A stretch of DNA of 43,780 bases from Acetobacter malorum (GTDB lineage Bacteria > Pseudomonadota > Alphaproteobacteria > Acetobacterales > Acetobacteraceae). Every line of letters begins with the position of its first letter. The stretch's first letter is position 1. A model generated the notes under the pieces. That model was given only the letters and a program-made list of their open reading frames with translations, was not told the origin of the DNA and made no database searches. The translations under genes and the position numbers were made by a program. Below, piece by piece: positions 1 to 6,888 of the stretch. The DNA lies in the NCBI RefSeq assembly GCF_002153605.1, contig NZ_JOPG01000015.1, positions 1-43,780 of the forward strand, read 5' to 3'.

Positions 1-1
1 C

Positions 2-40
2 GAACGTCTCTTGGCGGAGGCGGGGCGGGTCATGCGTTAG
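2..40 (+). CDS. 3' end of an unidentified gene (partial)
   Basis: An open frame enters from the left edge and ends at a TAG at 38-40; the last residues read ERLLAEAGRVMR. Only 12 codons are inside the window, so the product cannot be named and the frame could be fortuitous. A weak GC-rich hairpin (CCGG arms near 83-94, followed by TTT) lies shortly after and could end its transcript. Positions 41-266 beyond it hold no gene that I can see. Confidence 0.3.
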   Translation, partial: ERLLAEAGRVMR

Positions 41-266
41 CGTCCTCGACTGATATTAAGGTGAGGAAAGAAGAAAAAAAGCCGGCAGGCCGGTTTCTCA
101 CAATCAGCCAAGAGGCCCTGTTTCTGTCAATCACGCCAGATGAATAGCTGCCTCCATGTTCCTGGAGATTATCTAGCCGTTACAGCAGCGTAGAAGCGGC
201 GCGCCGGCTTGTAGCTGCGTGATCACGAACTGTAATTGTTTATGTTATAACACGTGAGAAAATGAC

Positions 267-809
267 TTAGATAATCCCGCTGAAATGATATTCCTCCTCC
301 GGAATAATGAGGGGTGTTTCCTCGTTTTTCCAAGAGCTGAAAAGGGTAATTTCGGAAATGACCTGTGTGGAAAATGTCTGTGGGTGATGCATCTGAATCC
401 ACTGACTGACGTTAAGGGGAGGGACGTCCGTAACAGTCGCCAGAGGAATGGTCAGAGGGGTATAAAGTTTTGGCTTATGCACCCCGGCCCGGAGCATGGC
501 CGCCCGGATTTTCACGGAAAGGTGATCAAGCTGTGAGGGCTGCACTTTTATTCCGAGCGTGATTCGGTCCTTGCGCAGAGAGAGTTCAAATCCATCTGTC
601 GTGAAGGAAAGCGGCGTACGCGGGCAAACGTTCCGCAAAGCGTGATCAATTTCTTCCAGAAGTGTGGGGTCGGTGATGTCTCCCACCGCGCAGAACGGCA
701 AAAAGAGGAAAGACTCCGGCTCCCAGCTTTTGTCTGGAAAATGAGCCTGAAGCCCAAGCAGGGTTGTCCGGAGTTCTGCGGGGAGTGTCGCGCCAATTAT
801 AAGGTACAT
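267..809 (-). CDS. 2'-5' RNA ligase / 2H phosphoesterase-like protein, catalytic motifs lost
   Basis: This 180-residue protein has the length and layout of the ThpR family (RNA 2',3'-cyclic phosphodiesterase / 2'-5' RNA ligase). Active members carry two HxT motifs. Here the first position reads ESFLFLPF (residues 32-39, with F34 and F36 where His and Thr are expected). The second reads YTPLTIPLA (116-124, with L119 and I121 at the expected places). The C-terminal strand (SEITLFSSW) also fits the fold. I therefore infer a 2H-fold protein without the usual catalytic residues, perhaps only RNA-binding. The start at 809 is chosen for a GAAGG ribosome site seven bases upstream; an in-frame start at 896 lacks support. 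It is divergent from the BI-1 gene, about 118 bp apart. The fold assignment is moderately sure, the function unknown. Confidence 0.6.
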   Translation of the reverse strand: MYLIIGATLPAELRTTLLGLQAHFPDKSWEPESFLFLPFCAVGDITDPTLLEEIDHALRNVCPRTPLSFTTDGFELSLRKDRITLGIKVQPSQLDHLSVKIRAAMLRAGVHKPKLYTPLTIPLATVTDVPPLNVSQWIQMHHPQTFSTQVISEITLFSSWKNEETPLIIPEEEYHFSGII

Positions 810-927
810 CGTCAGACCTTCATCACTCTCAGGCTGGGCATGAATGGAACCACCAACCCTTGACGCAGGGGCAGGGCAGCCACAAGTATAAAGCAACGCC
901 GGCTTGTCCGGACAAGGAGAGGAAAAG

Positions 928-1704
928 ATGTCGTTCAGTCACGACTACCGTTCACCTACAGCAGCTGCGGGCTTAAATGCCCAGACCGGCGCACTGGATG
1001 CAGGTCTGCGCGCCTACATGCTGCGCGTTTATAACTGGATGGCCTCAGGCCTGCTGCTGACAGGCATCGTGGCCTACGCCGTAGCCTTTACTGGCTTGCG
1101 GAACCTGTTTTTCCATCTGACCCCCATGGCAGGCGGTCTGGCCTTGCGCCCCACACTGCTGGGTGATCTGGCCATGATTGCACCGCTGGGCTTTGTGCTG
1201 GTGATGTCTTTTGGTGTGAACCGTCTGTCCCGACAGGGGGCGCAGGGTCTCTTCTGGGCGTTCTGTGCGACGATGGGTGCCAGCATGGCCAGCATTTTCC
1301 TGGTCTATACCGGCGTTTCCGTTGTGCGCGTCTTTCTGGTGACGGCCTGCACCTTCGCAGCAACGTCCCTGTGGGGCTACACGACCAAAGCTAATCTGCT
1401 GAAGTTCAGCTCTTTCCTGATGATGGGGCTGTTCGGACTGGTGATTGCCGGTCTGGTGAATATCTTCCTGAAAAGCTCGGCAGTGTATTTTGTCTACAGC
1501 ATTATCGGGGTGTTCATCTTCACGGCGTTCAGTGCGTTTGACGCCCAGCGTATCCGCGTCACCTACCCGCAATTCGCAGCGTATGAAGGTCCGGATGAAG
1601 CGGCCAAACGCAGCGTCTATGATGCGCTGAGCCTGTATCTGAATTTCATCAACCTCTTCCAGTTCCTGCTCCAGTTCATGGGCGTGCGGAACTCCAACGA
1701 CTAA
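928..1704 (+). CDS. Bax inhibitor-1 / YccA family membrane protein
   Basis: The 258-residue protein is almost entirely hydrophobic and has about seven membrane segments. It ends with the family's conserved region: a segment containing FSAFDAQRI, then the terminal YDALSLYLNFINLFQFLL. These are hallmarks of the BI-1 (UPF0005) family of inner-membrane proteins, whose bacterial members are linked to stress responses and membrane protein quality control; the transported species is not established. ATG 928 is preferred over the in-frame TTG at 904 because AAGGAGAGG sits just upstream at 914-922. The gene stands alone and is followed by two hairpins, the second a clear terminator. Confidence 0.85.
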   Translation: MSFSHDYRSPTAAAGLNAQTGALDAGLRAYMLRVYNWMASGLLLTGIVAYAVAFTGLRNLFFHLTPMAGGLALRPTLLGDLAMIAPLGFVLVMSFGVNRLSRQGAQGLFWAFCATMGASMASIFLVYTGVSVVRVFLVTACTFAATSLWGYTTKANLLKFSSFLMMGLFGLVIAGLVNIFLKSSAVYFVYSIIGVFIFTAFSAFDAQRIRVTYPQFAAYEGPDEAAKRSVYDALSLYLNFINLFQFLLQFMGVRNSND

Positions 1705-1721
1705 GGTTGGAATAAGAGGTG

Positions 1722-1788
1722 CAGACTCCTTAATTCGGGGAGTCTGAATAAATCTGGAAAGCCCGGCCTGCACAGGTCGGGCTTTTTT
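1722..1788 (+). terminator. Tandem hairpins ending the BI-1 gene; second is a rho-independent terminator
   Basis: The first hairpin has 8-bp arms (CAGACTCC at 1722-1729 and GGAGTCTG at 1739-1746) and no U tract. The second pairs AAGCCCGGCCTG with AGGTCGGGCTT around a CAC loop (about 1759-1782) and runs into six Ts, a classical intrinsic terminator. Confidence 0.8.
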
Positions 1789-2331
1789 GTGTGACCAGCT
1801 ATGCAGTGACGGAAAGGGCGTCTGCCCATTCAGAATGCGTTCAAAATAAGACTTATATAGAGCGCGATGAGATGGCTCACATATCTGTGATTTGAGGTCT
1901 TGTGCTATAAGGCACTGATTCAGAACAGAAAAAAAATCAGGACATTTTTGGTATGAAATATTTCGTAACAAATTGTGAAGTCTTGCTACCCTCGAAATTT
2001 GGCGAAATAACACAGGAACGAAATGTTCTTTAGGGAATAGATCGACTGTGACGAAAGGCTGATGGAACTTTTCGGACATTGAGAATCTGCGCTTTAGGAA
2101 TAAAGTAGGGCGCAAGGCGTTTTCGCTGCCCGAGGAGCCTGTTGAACTGTCGTTCCGGCTCAGGCTTTTCATCTCTTTTGCGGAGGAGATGGCCAGTCTG
2201 TGCAGGGTTGCCGGCATTTTGGCACCCAAGGGAAGCCGGAGCGCGGTTTCTTGCTGTTGTCGGGCTTCTATGGCAGCAGGAGCGAAGAGTCTTTGTGAGG
2301 CTAAGTAGATGTCAGAACCAAGAGGCGTGCG
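1789..2331 (+). promoter_or_regulatory. Gene-free upstream region of the ubiquinol oxidase operon
   Basis: About 540 bp without a credible gene separate the BI-1 terminator from cyoA. The middle (about 1920-2035) is clearly AT-richer than the surroundings, as expected for a promoter region. It holds small inverted repeats: TCACA-TATC-TGTGA at 1877-1890 and GAAC-GAAAT-GTTC at 2016-2028. A possible -35 element (TTGCTA) lies near 1983. No -10 box can be fixed with confidence. A long minus-strand frame crosses the region, but it continues antisense through the BI-1 gene and is judged spurious. Control of the quinol oxidase by oxygen or ethanol from here is an inference. Confidence 0.4.
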
Positions 2332-3255
2332 ATGAAAAACAAGTTACTGGCGAGAATGGCGCGATTGGGCGGCCTATCGTCAGCGTTGCTGCTTGCCGGG
2401 TGTGAGATGGATGTCTTGGATCCGAAAGGCCCGGTTGGCGATGGGGTGAAATCACTGATCGCCACCTCTACAATCGCAATGCTGATTGTGGTCATTCCGA
2501 CCATCATTCTGTCTGTGTATTTTGCCTGGCATTACCGCCAGTCCAATACCAGTGCAGAATATCTTCCCAAGTGGTCTCATTCTAACAAGATCGAGCTGAT
2601 CATCTGGGGCGTGCCCTCCCTGATCATTCTCTTTCTTGCTGTGATCACCTACCAGACGTGTCATTCTCTTGACCCGTACAAACCGCTGGAAGCCGAAGCA
2701 ACCACCAAGCCGCTTCACGTTGAAGTTGTGGCTCTGGACTGGAAATGGCTGTTTATCTACCCGGAACAGGGTATTGCGACTGTCAACCAGCTGGCTATTC
2801 CGGTTAACACCCCCGTCGATTTCGTAATCACCTCTGATTCCGTGATGAACTCTTTCTTCATCCCGCGTCTTGGTTCCATGATTTACGCAATGGCCGGTAT
2901 GCAGACTCAGCTTCACCTTCTGGCTAACGAGCCGGGTGATTACCTGGGTGAATCCGCCAACTACAGTGGCCGTGGCTTTTCTGACATGAAATTCCGCACG
3001 CTGGCTGTCAGTGGTGATGAATTCAATGCATGGGTTGATAAAGTAAAGTCTTCCTCCGAGCAGCTGGATGGTCAGACCTATCCGAAGCTGGCTGCGCCGA
3101 GCGAAGCCAATCCTGTCGAATATTTCGCGCATGTTGAACCCGGAATGTTCAACACGATCGTTGCCAAATACAACAACGGCATGGTCATGGACAAAAGCAC
3201 TGGCAAGATGATTCAGGTGCAGTCCGCGATGTCCGACATGAATATGAAGGAATAG
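2332..3255 (+). CDS. cyoA: Cytochrome bo3/ba-type ubiquinol oxidase subunit II
   Basis: Subunit II (307 residues) of the proton-pumping quinol oxidase that passes electrons from ubiquinol to oxygen in the cytoplasmic membrane. It starts with a lipoprotein signal (LLLAGC, lipidated Cys24), followed by two membrane helices (about 42-68 and 87-107) and a periplasmic cupredoxin domain. The loop after NSFFIPRLG lacks the Cys-x3-Cys and His ligands of a CuA centre, which separates quinol oxidases from cytochrome c oxidases. The sequence strongly recalls the A. aceti oxidase subunit (called CyaB in cyaBACD). AAGAGG lies just before the ATG. It is the first gene of cyoABCD, with 5 bp before cyoB. Confidence 0.97.
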   Translation: MKNKLLARMARLGGLSSALLLAGCEMDVLDPKGPVGDGVKSLIATSTIAMLIVVIPTIILSVYFAWHYRQSNTSAEYLPKWSHSNKIELIIWGVPSLIILFLAVITYQTCHSLDPYKPLEAEATTKPLHVEVVALDWKWLFIYPEQGIATVNQLAIPVNTPVDFVITSDSVMNSFFIPRLGSMIYAMAGMQTQLHLLANEPGDYLGESANYSGRGFSDMKFRTLAVSGDEFNAWVDKVKSSSEQLDGQTYPKLAAPSEANPVEYFAHVEPGMFNTIVAKYNNGMVMDKSTGKMIQVQSAMSDMNMKE

Positions 3256-3260
3256 GATCT

Positions 3261-5252
3261 ATGCTAGGGAGACTATCGTTCTCGGCCATCCCGCTGGATG
3301 TGCCGATCCTGGTAGGCACGTTCTTGGGCGTTGCCATTATCGGTCTCGCGGTTCTGGGGCTGATTACCTATTACGGCAAGTGGGGCTACCTCTGGAAAGA
3401 GTGGCTGACTTCCGTTGACCATAAGCGTCTGGCTGTCATGTATATTGTGCTGGCGCTGGTTGCTCTGTTCCGCGGTTTTGCGGACGCCATCATGATGCGT
3501 ACCCAGCTGGCCATGGCCTATGCTGGCAACCCCGGCTACCTGCCGCCGCATCACTACGATCAGATCTTCTCCGCTCACGGAACGATCATGATCTTCTTCC
3601 TGGCCATGGCTTTCATGACCGGGCTGTTCAACTTCGTTGTGCCGCTTCAGATCGGTGCCCGCGACGTTGCCTTCCCGTTCCTGAACAACCTCAGCTTCTG
3701 GATGACCGCCATTGCATTCATCCTGGTGAACGTCTCCCTGTTCATCGGTGAATTCTCACAGTGTGGCTGGCTGGCTTATCCTCCGCTGTCTGAGTCTCAG
3801 TTCAGCCCTGGCGTTGGTGTGGATTACTATATCTGGGCCATTCAGCTCTCCGGTGTCGGCACCCTGCTGACCGGCGTGAACTTCTTCGTGACGATCGTGA
3901 AGATGCGCGCTCCGGGCATGACCTGGATGAAGATGCCTGTCTTCACCTGGACGGCTTTCTGCTCCTCTATCCTGATCATGGTCTCCTTCCCCGTGCTGAC
4001 CGTTGCTGTCGCACTGCTGGGTCTGGACCGTTACTTCGGTATGCACTTCTTCACCAATGATGGTGGCGGTAACCAGATGCTGTATCTCAGCCTGATCTGG
4101 TCCTGGGGTCATCCTGAAGTTTACATTCTTGTTATCCCCGCCTTTGGCGTGTTCTCTGAAGTTGTTCCTGCTTTCTCCGGCAAGCCGCTGTTCGGCTACG
4201 GCACCATGGTTTACGCAACCTGCTCCATCATGGTTCTGTCCTTCATCGTGTGGGTTCACCACTTCTTCACGATGGGTGCTGGTCCGGATGTGAATGCCTT
4301 CTTCGGCATTGCAACCATGATCATCTCGATCCCGACTGGTGTGAAACTCTTTAACTGGATGTTCACCATGTATAAGGGTCGCGTTCAGTTCCATGCTTGC
4401 ATGTACTGGGCCGTGGGCTTCATGGTGACCTTCACCATCGGTGGTATGACCGGTGTGATGATGGCCATTCCGGGTGCTGACTTCGTTCTGCATAACTCCC
4501 TGTTCCTGATTGCTCACTTCCATAACGTGATTATCGGTGGTGTGTATTTCGGTTACATCTGTGGCATGAACTTCTGGTTCCCGAAGGTCATGGGCTTCAA
4601 GATGAACGAAACCTGGGGCATCCGTGCTTTCTGGTTCTGGTTCGTCGGCTTCTACTTTGCGTTCGTTCCGCTGTATGTGCTGGGCTTCGACGGCATGACC
4701 CGTCGTATGAACCACTACGACAATCCGGAATGGCACATCTGGCTGCTGATTGCTGAAGTCGGTGCTGTGCTGATCCTGTTCGGGATCGTGTGTCAGCTGA
4801 CCCAGCTTTACGTGACAATTCGTGACCGCAACCTGCCCGCTAACCGTGATGTCACGGGTGATCCGTGGAATGGTCGCGCTCTGGAATGGTCCACGTCTTC
4901 TCCGCCGCCGCCGTACAACTTTGCTATTGTCCCGCACGTTCATGAACTCGATGCGTTCATGCACGACAAGGAAAACGGCATTGATACGCGTTGTGCTGGT
5001 GGGCCGTATGCTCCGATCCATATGCCGAAAAACACGGCTGCCGGGTTCCTTATCGGTGTGTTCAGCCTCGTCTTCGGCTTTGCTGCAGTATGGTATATCT
5101 GGTGGCTGGCAGCCATCGGCCTGATCGGTGTGATCGGGACGATTATTGCCCGTAGCGCCAACAAGGATATCGATTACTACATCCCTGCTGAAGAAGTTGC
5201 CCGGATCGAGAACGAGCATTCCCGTAAACTCATGGCACAGGCAGCTGAGTAA
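3261..5252 (+). CDS. cyoB: Cytochrome bo3/ba-type ubiquinol oxidase subunit I
   Basis: Catalytic subunit (663 residues, the same length as E. coli CyoB and collinear with it in the positions checked). His106 matches the low-spin haem ligand. His284 in WGHPEVY and His333-His334 match the CuB ligands, with Tyr288 available for the His-Tyr cross-link. The quinol-site residues Arg71, Asp75, His98 and Gln101 (FRGFADA and HHYDQIF) are all present, so this is a quinol rather than cytochrome c oxidase. Oxygen is reduced to water with proton pumping. The stop codon overlaps the cyoC start by one base (TAATG), pointing to translational coupling. Whether haem O or haem A occupies the binuclear site cannot be read from the sequence. 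Confidence 0.98.
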   Translation: MLGRLSFSAIPLDVPILVGTFLGVAIIGLAVLGLITYYGKWGYLWKEWLTSVDHKRLAVMYIVLALVALFRGFADAIMMRTQLAMAYAGNPGYLPPHHYDQIFSAHGTIMIFFLAMAFMTGLFNFVVPLQIGARDVAFPFLNNLSFWMTAIAFILVNVSLFIGEFSQCGWLAYPPLSESQFSPGVGVDYYIWAIQLSGVGTLLTGVNFFVTIVKMRAPGMTWMKMPVFTWTAFCSSILIMVSFPVLTVAVALLGLDRYFGMHFFTNDGGGNQMLYLSLIWSWGHPEVYILVIPAFGVFSEVVPAFSGKPLFGYGTMVYATCSIMVLSFIVWVHHFFTMGAGPDVNAFFGIATMIISIPTGVKLFNWMFTMYKGRVQFHACMYWAVGFMVTFTIGGMTGVMMAIPGADFVLHNSLFLIAHFHNVIIGGVYFGYICGMNFWFPKVMGFKMNETWGIRAFWFWFVGFYFAFVPLYVLGFDGMTRRMNHYDNPEWHIWLLIAEVGAVLILFGIVCQLTQLYVTIRDRNLPANRDVTGDPWNGRALEWSTSSPPPPYNFAIVPHVHELDAFMHDKENGIDTRCAGGPYAPIHMPKNTAAGFLIGVFSLVFGFAAVWYIWWLAAIGLIGVIGTIIARSANKDIDYYIPAEEVARIENEHSRKLMAQAAE

Positions 5253-5857
5253 TGGCGCACGACACAACTGTTCAGACCGCAGGCCACGACGAACACCATC
5301 ACGAGTCCCCGGTGGTGTTCGGGTTCTGGGTCTATCTGATGACCGACTGCATTATCTTCGGCTCACTTTTTGCCGTGTTTGCAGTCCTGCATAACCAGGT
5401 TAACGGCGGCCCGAGCGGCCGTGACCTGTTCGAGTATAGCGGACTGGCGCAGGAAACAGCCCTGCTGCTGATCTCTTCCATCACTTATGGGTTCGGCATG
5501 ATTGCCGCCCATAAGAATGAGGTCAGCAAAGTCATCATGTGGCTGGGTGTAACGTTCCTTCTGGGTCTGGGCTTTGTTGGCCTGGAACTGAATGAATTTG
5601 CACACATGATCCATGAAGGTAATGGGCCGGACCGCAGCGCGTTCCTGTCTTCCTTCTTCACACTGGTGTCCACGCATGGTCTGCACGTAACGTGTGGTCT
5701 GATCTGGCTCGTGACCCTCATCGTTCAGCTGATGGGCACGACTGAGATCCCGGAACGTATGATGAATAAGCTCACCTGCCTGAGCCTGTTCTGGCACTTC
5801 CTGGATATCGTCTGGATCTGCGTCTTCACCTATGTCTATCTGGCGAGCATGATCTGA
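5252..5857 (+). CDS. cyoC: Cytochrome bo3/ba-type ubiquinol oxidase subunit III
   Basis: A 201-residue membrane protein with five predicted helices and a His-rich N-terminus (AGHDEHHHES) before FGFWVYLMTDCIIFGSLFA, typical of CyoC. Subunit III stabilises the oxidase core in the membrane and has no redox centre. Late motifs STHGLHVTCGLIW and FWHFLDIVWICVFTYVYL are the family's conserved ends. It overlaps the neighbours on both sides by one base (TAATG with cyoB, TGATG with cyoD), so it is translated from the same transcript. Confidence 0.96.
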   Translation: MAHDTTVQTAGHDEHHHESPVVFGFWVYLMTDCIIFGSLFAVFAVLHNQVNGGPSGRDLFEYSGLAQETALLLISSITYGFGMIAAHKNEVSKVIMWLGVTFLLGLGFVGLELNEFAHMIHEGNGPDRSAFLSSFFTLVSTHGLHVTCGLIWLVTLIVQLMGTTEIPERMMNKLTCLSLFWHFLDIVWICVFTYVYLASMI

Positions 5858-6189
5858 TGAGCGATCTTCACACATCCCCTTCGGGTGAAAGCCACGGTAG
5901 TGTATCGTCATACATTATCGGGTTCGTTCTTGCGGTTATCCTGACGGCAGCGTCCTTTGGCCTCGTTATGAGCCATAGCCTGTCTCCTTCAGGTACGCTG
6001 ACGGGTCTTGCGGTTCTCGCCTTCATTCAGGTGCTGGTGCACCTGCATTACTTCCTGCATATGGGTAATGGGTCGGAACAGCGTTGGAACAACATGTGTT
6101 TCTTCTTCACTGTTGGTTTCGTCGTGATTCTGCTCATCGGCACCATGTTCATCATGAACAACACCGCCCTGCACATGATGTCCCGCTAA
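5857..6189 (+). CDS. cyoD: Cytochrome bo3/ba-type ubiquinol oxidase subunit IV
   Basis: A 110-residue protein with three predicted membrane helices. The motif QVLVHLHYFLHM in the second helix is diagnostic for CyoD, the small subunit that aids assembly of the CuB-containing core. It is the last gene of the operon, its ATG overlapping the cyoC stop, and is followed within 15 bp by a hairpin and then by a strong terminator. No cyoE-type haem O synthase follows, so haem farnesylation must be encoded elsewhere. Confidence 0.95.
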   Translation: MSDLHTSPSGESHGSVSSYIIGFVLAVILTAASFGLVMSHSLSPSGTLTGLAVLAFIQVLVHLHYFLHMGNGSEQRWNNMCFFFTVGFVVILLIGTMFIMNNTALHMMSR

Positions 6190-6201
6190 TAAGAGACAGC
6201 T

Positions 6202-6276
6202 CTGCCGGTCTCGTACCGGCAGGGTCTTGTGTTTGGTAAGAAAAAAGCCCCGGAAGCAATTCCGGGGCTTTTTTTG
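6202..6276 (+). terminator. Tandem hairpins ending cyoABCD
   Basis: A first stem pairs CTGCCGGT (6202-6209) with ACCGGCAG (6215-6222). A second pairs AAGCCCCGGAA with TTCCGGGGCTT (about 6245-6270), flanked by As upstream and seven Ts downstream, so it can act on either strand. The second is a textbook intrinsic terminator. Confidence 0.85.
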
Positions 6277-6320
6277 TGCCTGATTTTCAGGAGATGGCTT
6301 TCCCAGAGACGGGCTCATAA

Positions 6321-6364
6321 AAAACGGCGCGGACCACCCGGTTGGGGGTCAACGCGCCGTTTTT
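6321..6364 (-). terminator. Terminator of fdxA
   Basis: AAAACGGCGCG pairs with CGCGCCGTTTT across a 22-base loop region that contains a smaller ACC/GGT pairing. Read on the minus strand it follows the fdxA stop by about 23 bp and ends in a T run. It forms a back-to-back pair with the cyo terminator between two convergent transcription units. Confidence 0.75.
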
Positions 6365-6387
6365 AAAGCACCCAAAAGGGAGGGGCT

Positions 6388-6720
6388 TCAGCCTTTATGC
6401 GGCTCCGGAGAGAGCAGGCCAGCTTTGTCGGGCTTGTCTTTCCATTCTTCCGCATCAGCCGGGGGTGTGCCCTTGCGGGTGATGTTCGGCCATTTGGTGG
6501 AATAGGATGCGTTGAGTTCTGCCCATGCTGTCGCGCGATCATCACTGTCCGGGAAAATCGCTTCTGCGGGGCATTCAGGCTCACACACGCCGCAGTCAAT
6601 GCATTCATCCGGGTTGATCACCAGGAAGTTTTCACCGGCGTAGAAGCAGTCAACAGGGCAGACTTCCACACAGTCCATGAATTTGCAGCGGATGCAGTTT
6701 TCAGTGACCACGTAGGTCAT
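6388..6720 (-). CDS. fdxA: 7Fe ferredoxin FdxA
   Basis: A 110-residue ferredoxin of the Azotobacter FdI type, a soluble low-potential electron carrier. The cysteine pattern fits one [3Fe-4S] and one [4Fe-4S] cluster: Cys9, Cys17 and Cys50 for the first, Cys21, Cys40, Cys43 and Cys46 for the second, with a free Cys12 as in the family. The C-terminal half is charged and carries no further motif. The ATG at 6720 is chosen over longer in-frame options because GGAGATGG lies just upstream and MTYVVTENC is the usual family start. It lies 168 bp downstream of the SUV3-type helicase on the same strand. A ferredoxin-NADP reductase gene (21298-22212) is a plausible partner. Confidence 0.93.
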   Translation of the reverse strand: MTYVVTENCIRCKFMDCVEVCPVDCFYAGENFLVINPDECIDCGVCEPECPAEAIFPDSDDRATAWAELNASYSTKWPNITRKGTPPADAEEWKDKPDKAGLLSPEPHKG

Positions 6721-6888
6721 TGCCATCTCCGAAGATTTCTGGGGGATCGGAGCGGGTCCGGTCCCGGGACAAATGGCATGGTCATTCCGGGCCATGCCAC
6801 CAAGGATGGCGAAGATATGAGGGGCTTTTTGCCCCGTGGCAACCCGCTTCTATTAGGTATTACTGTTTCTTTCTGAGCAGAGCTGCCC

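Noticed and set aside
1877..1890. TCACA-TATC-TGTGA as a CRP site in the cyo leader
   Set aside because: The half-sites are in the reverse order of a CRP site (TGTGA then TCACA) with too short a spacer; noted only as an inverted repeat.
1045..2229. Open minus-strand frame of 394 codons across the BI-1 gene and the cyo leader
   Set aside because: It runs antisense through a real gene and its terminator, shows no domain and has His/Gln-rich composition typical of a reverse-frame shadow.
2142..2405. 87-codon plus-strand frame overlapping the cyoA start
   Set aside because: It overlaps the certain cyoA start in another frame and has an improbable Arg/Cys-rich sequence.
3756..5267. 503-codon minus-strand frame opposite cyoB
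   Set aside because: It lies wholly opposite a certain gene, and its His/Asp/Glu-rich sequence reflects the strong codon bias of cyoB.
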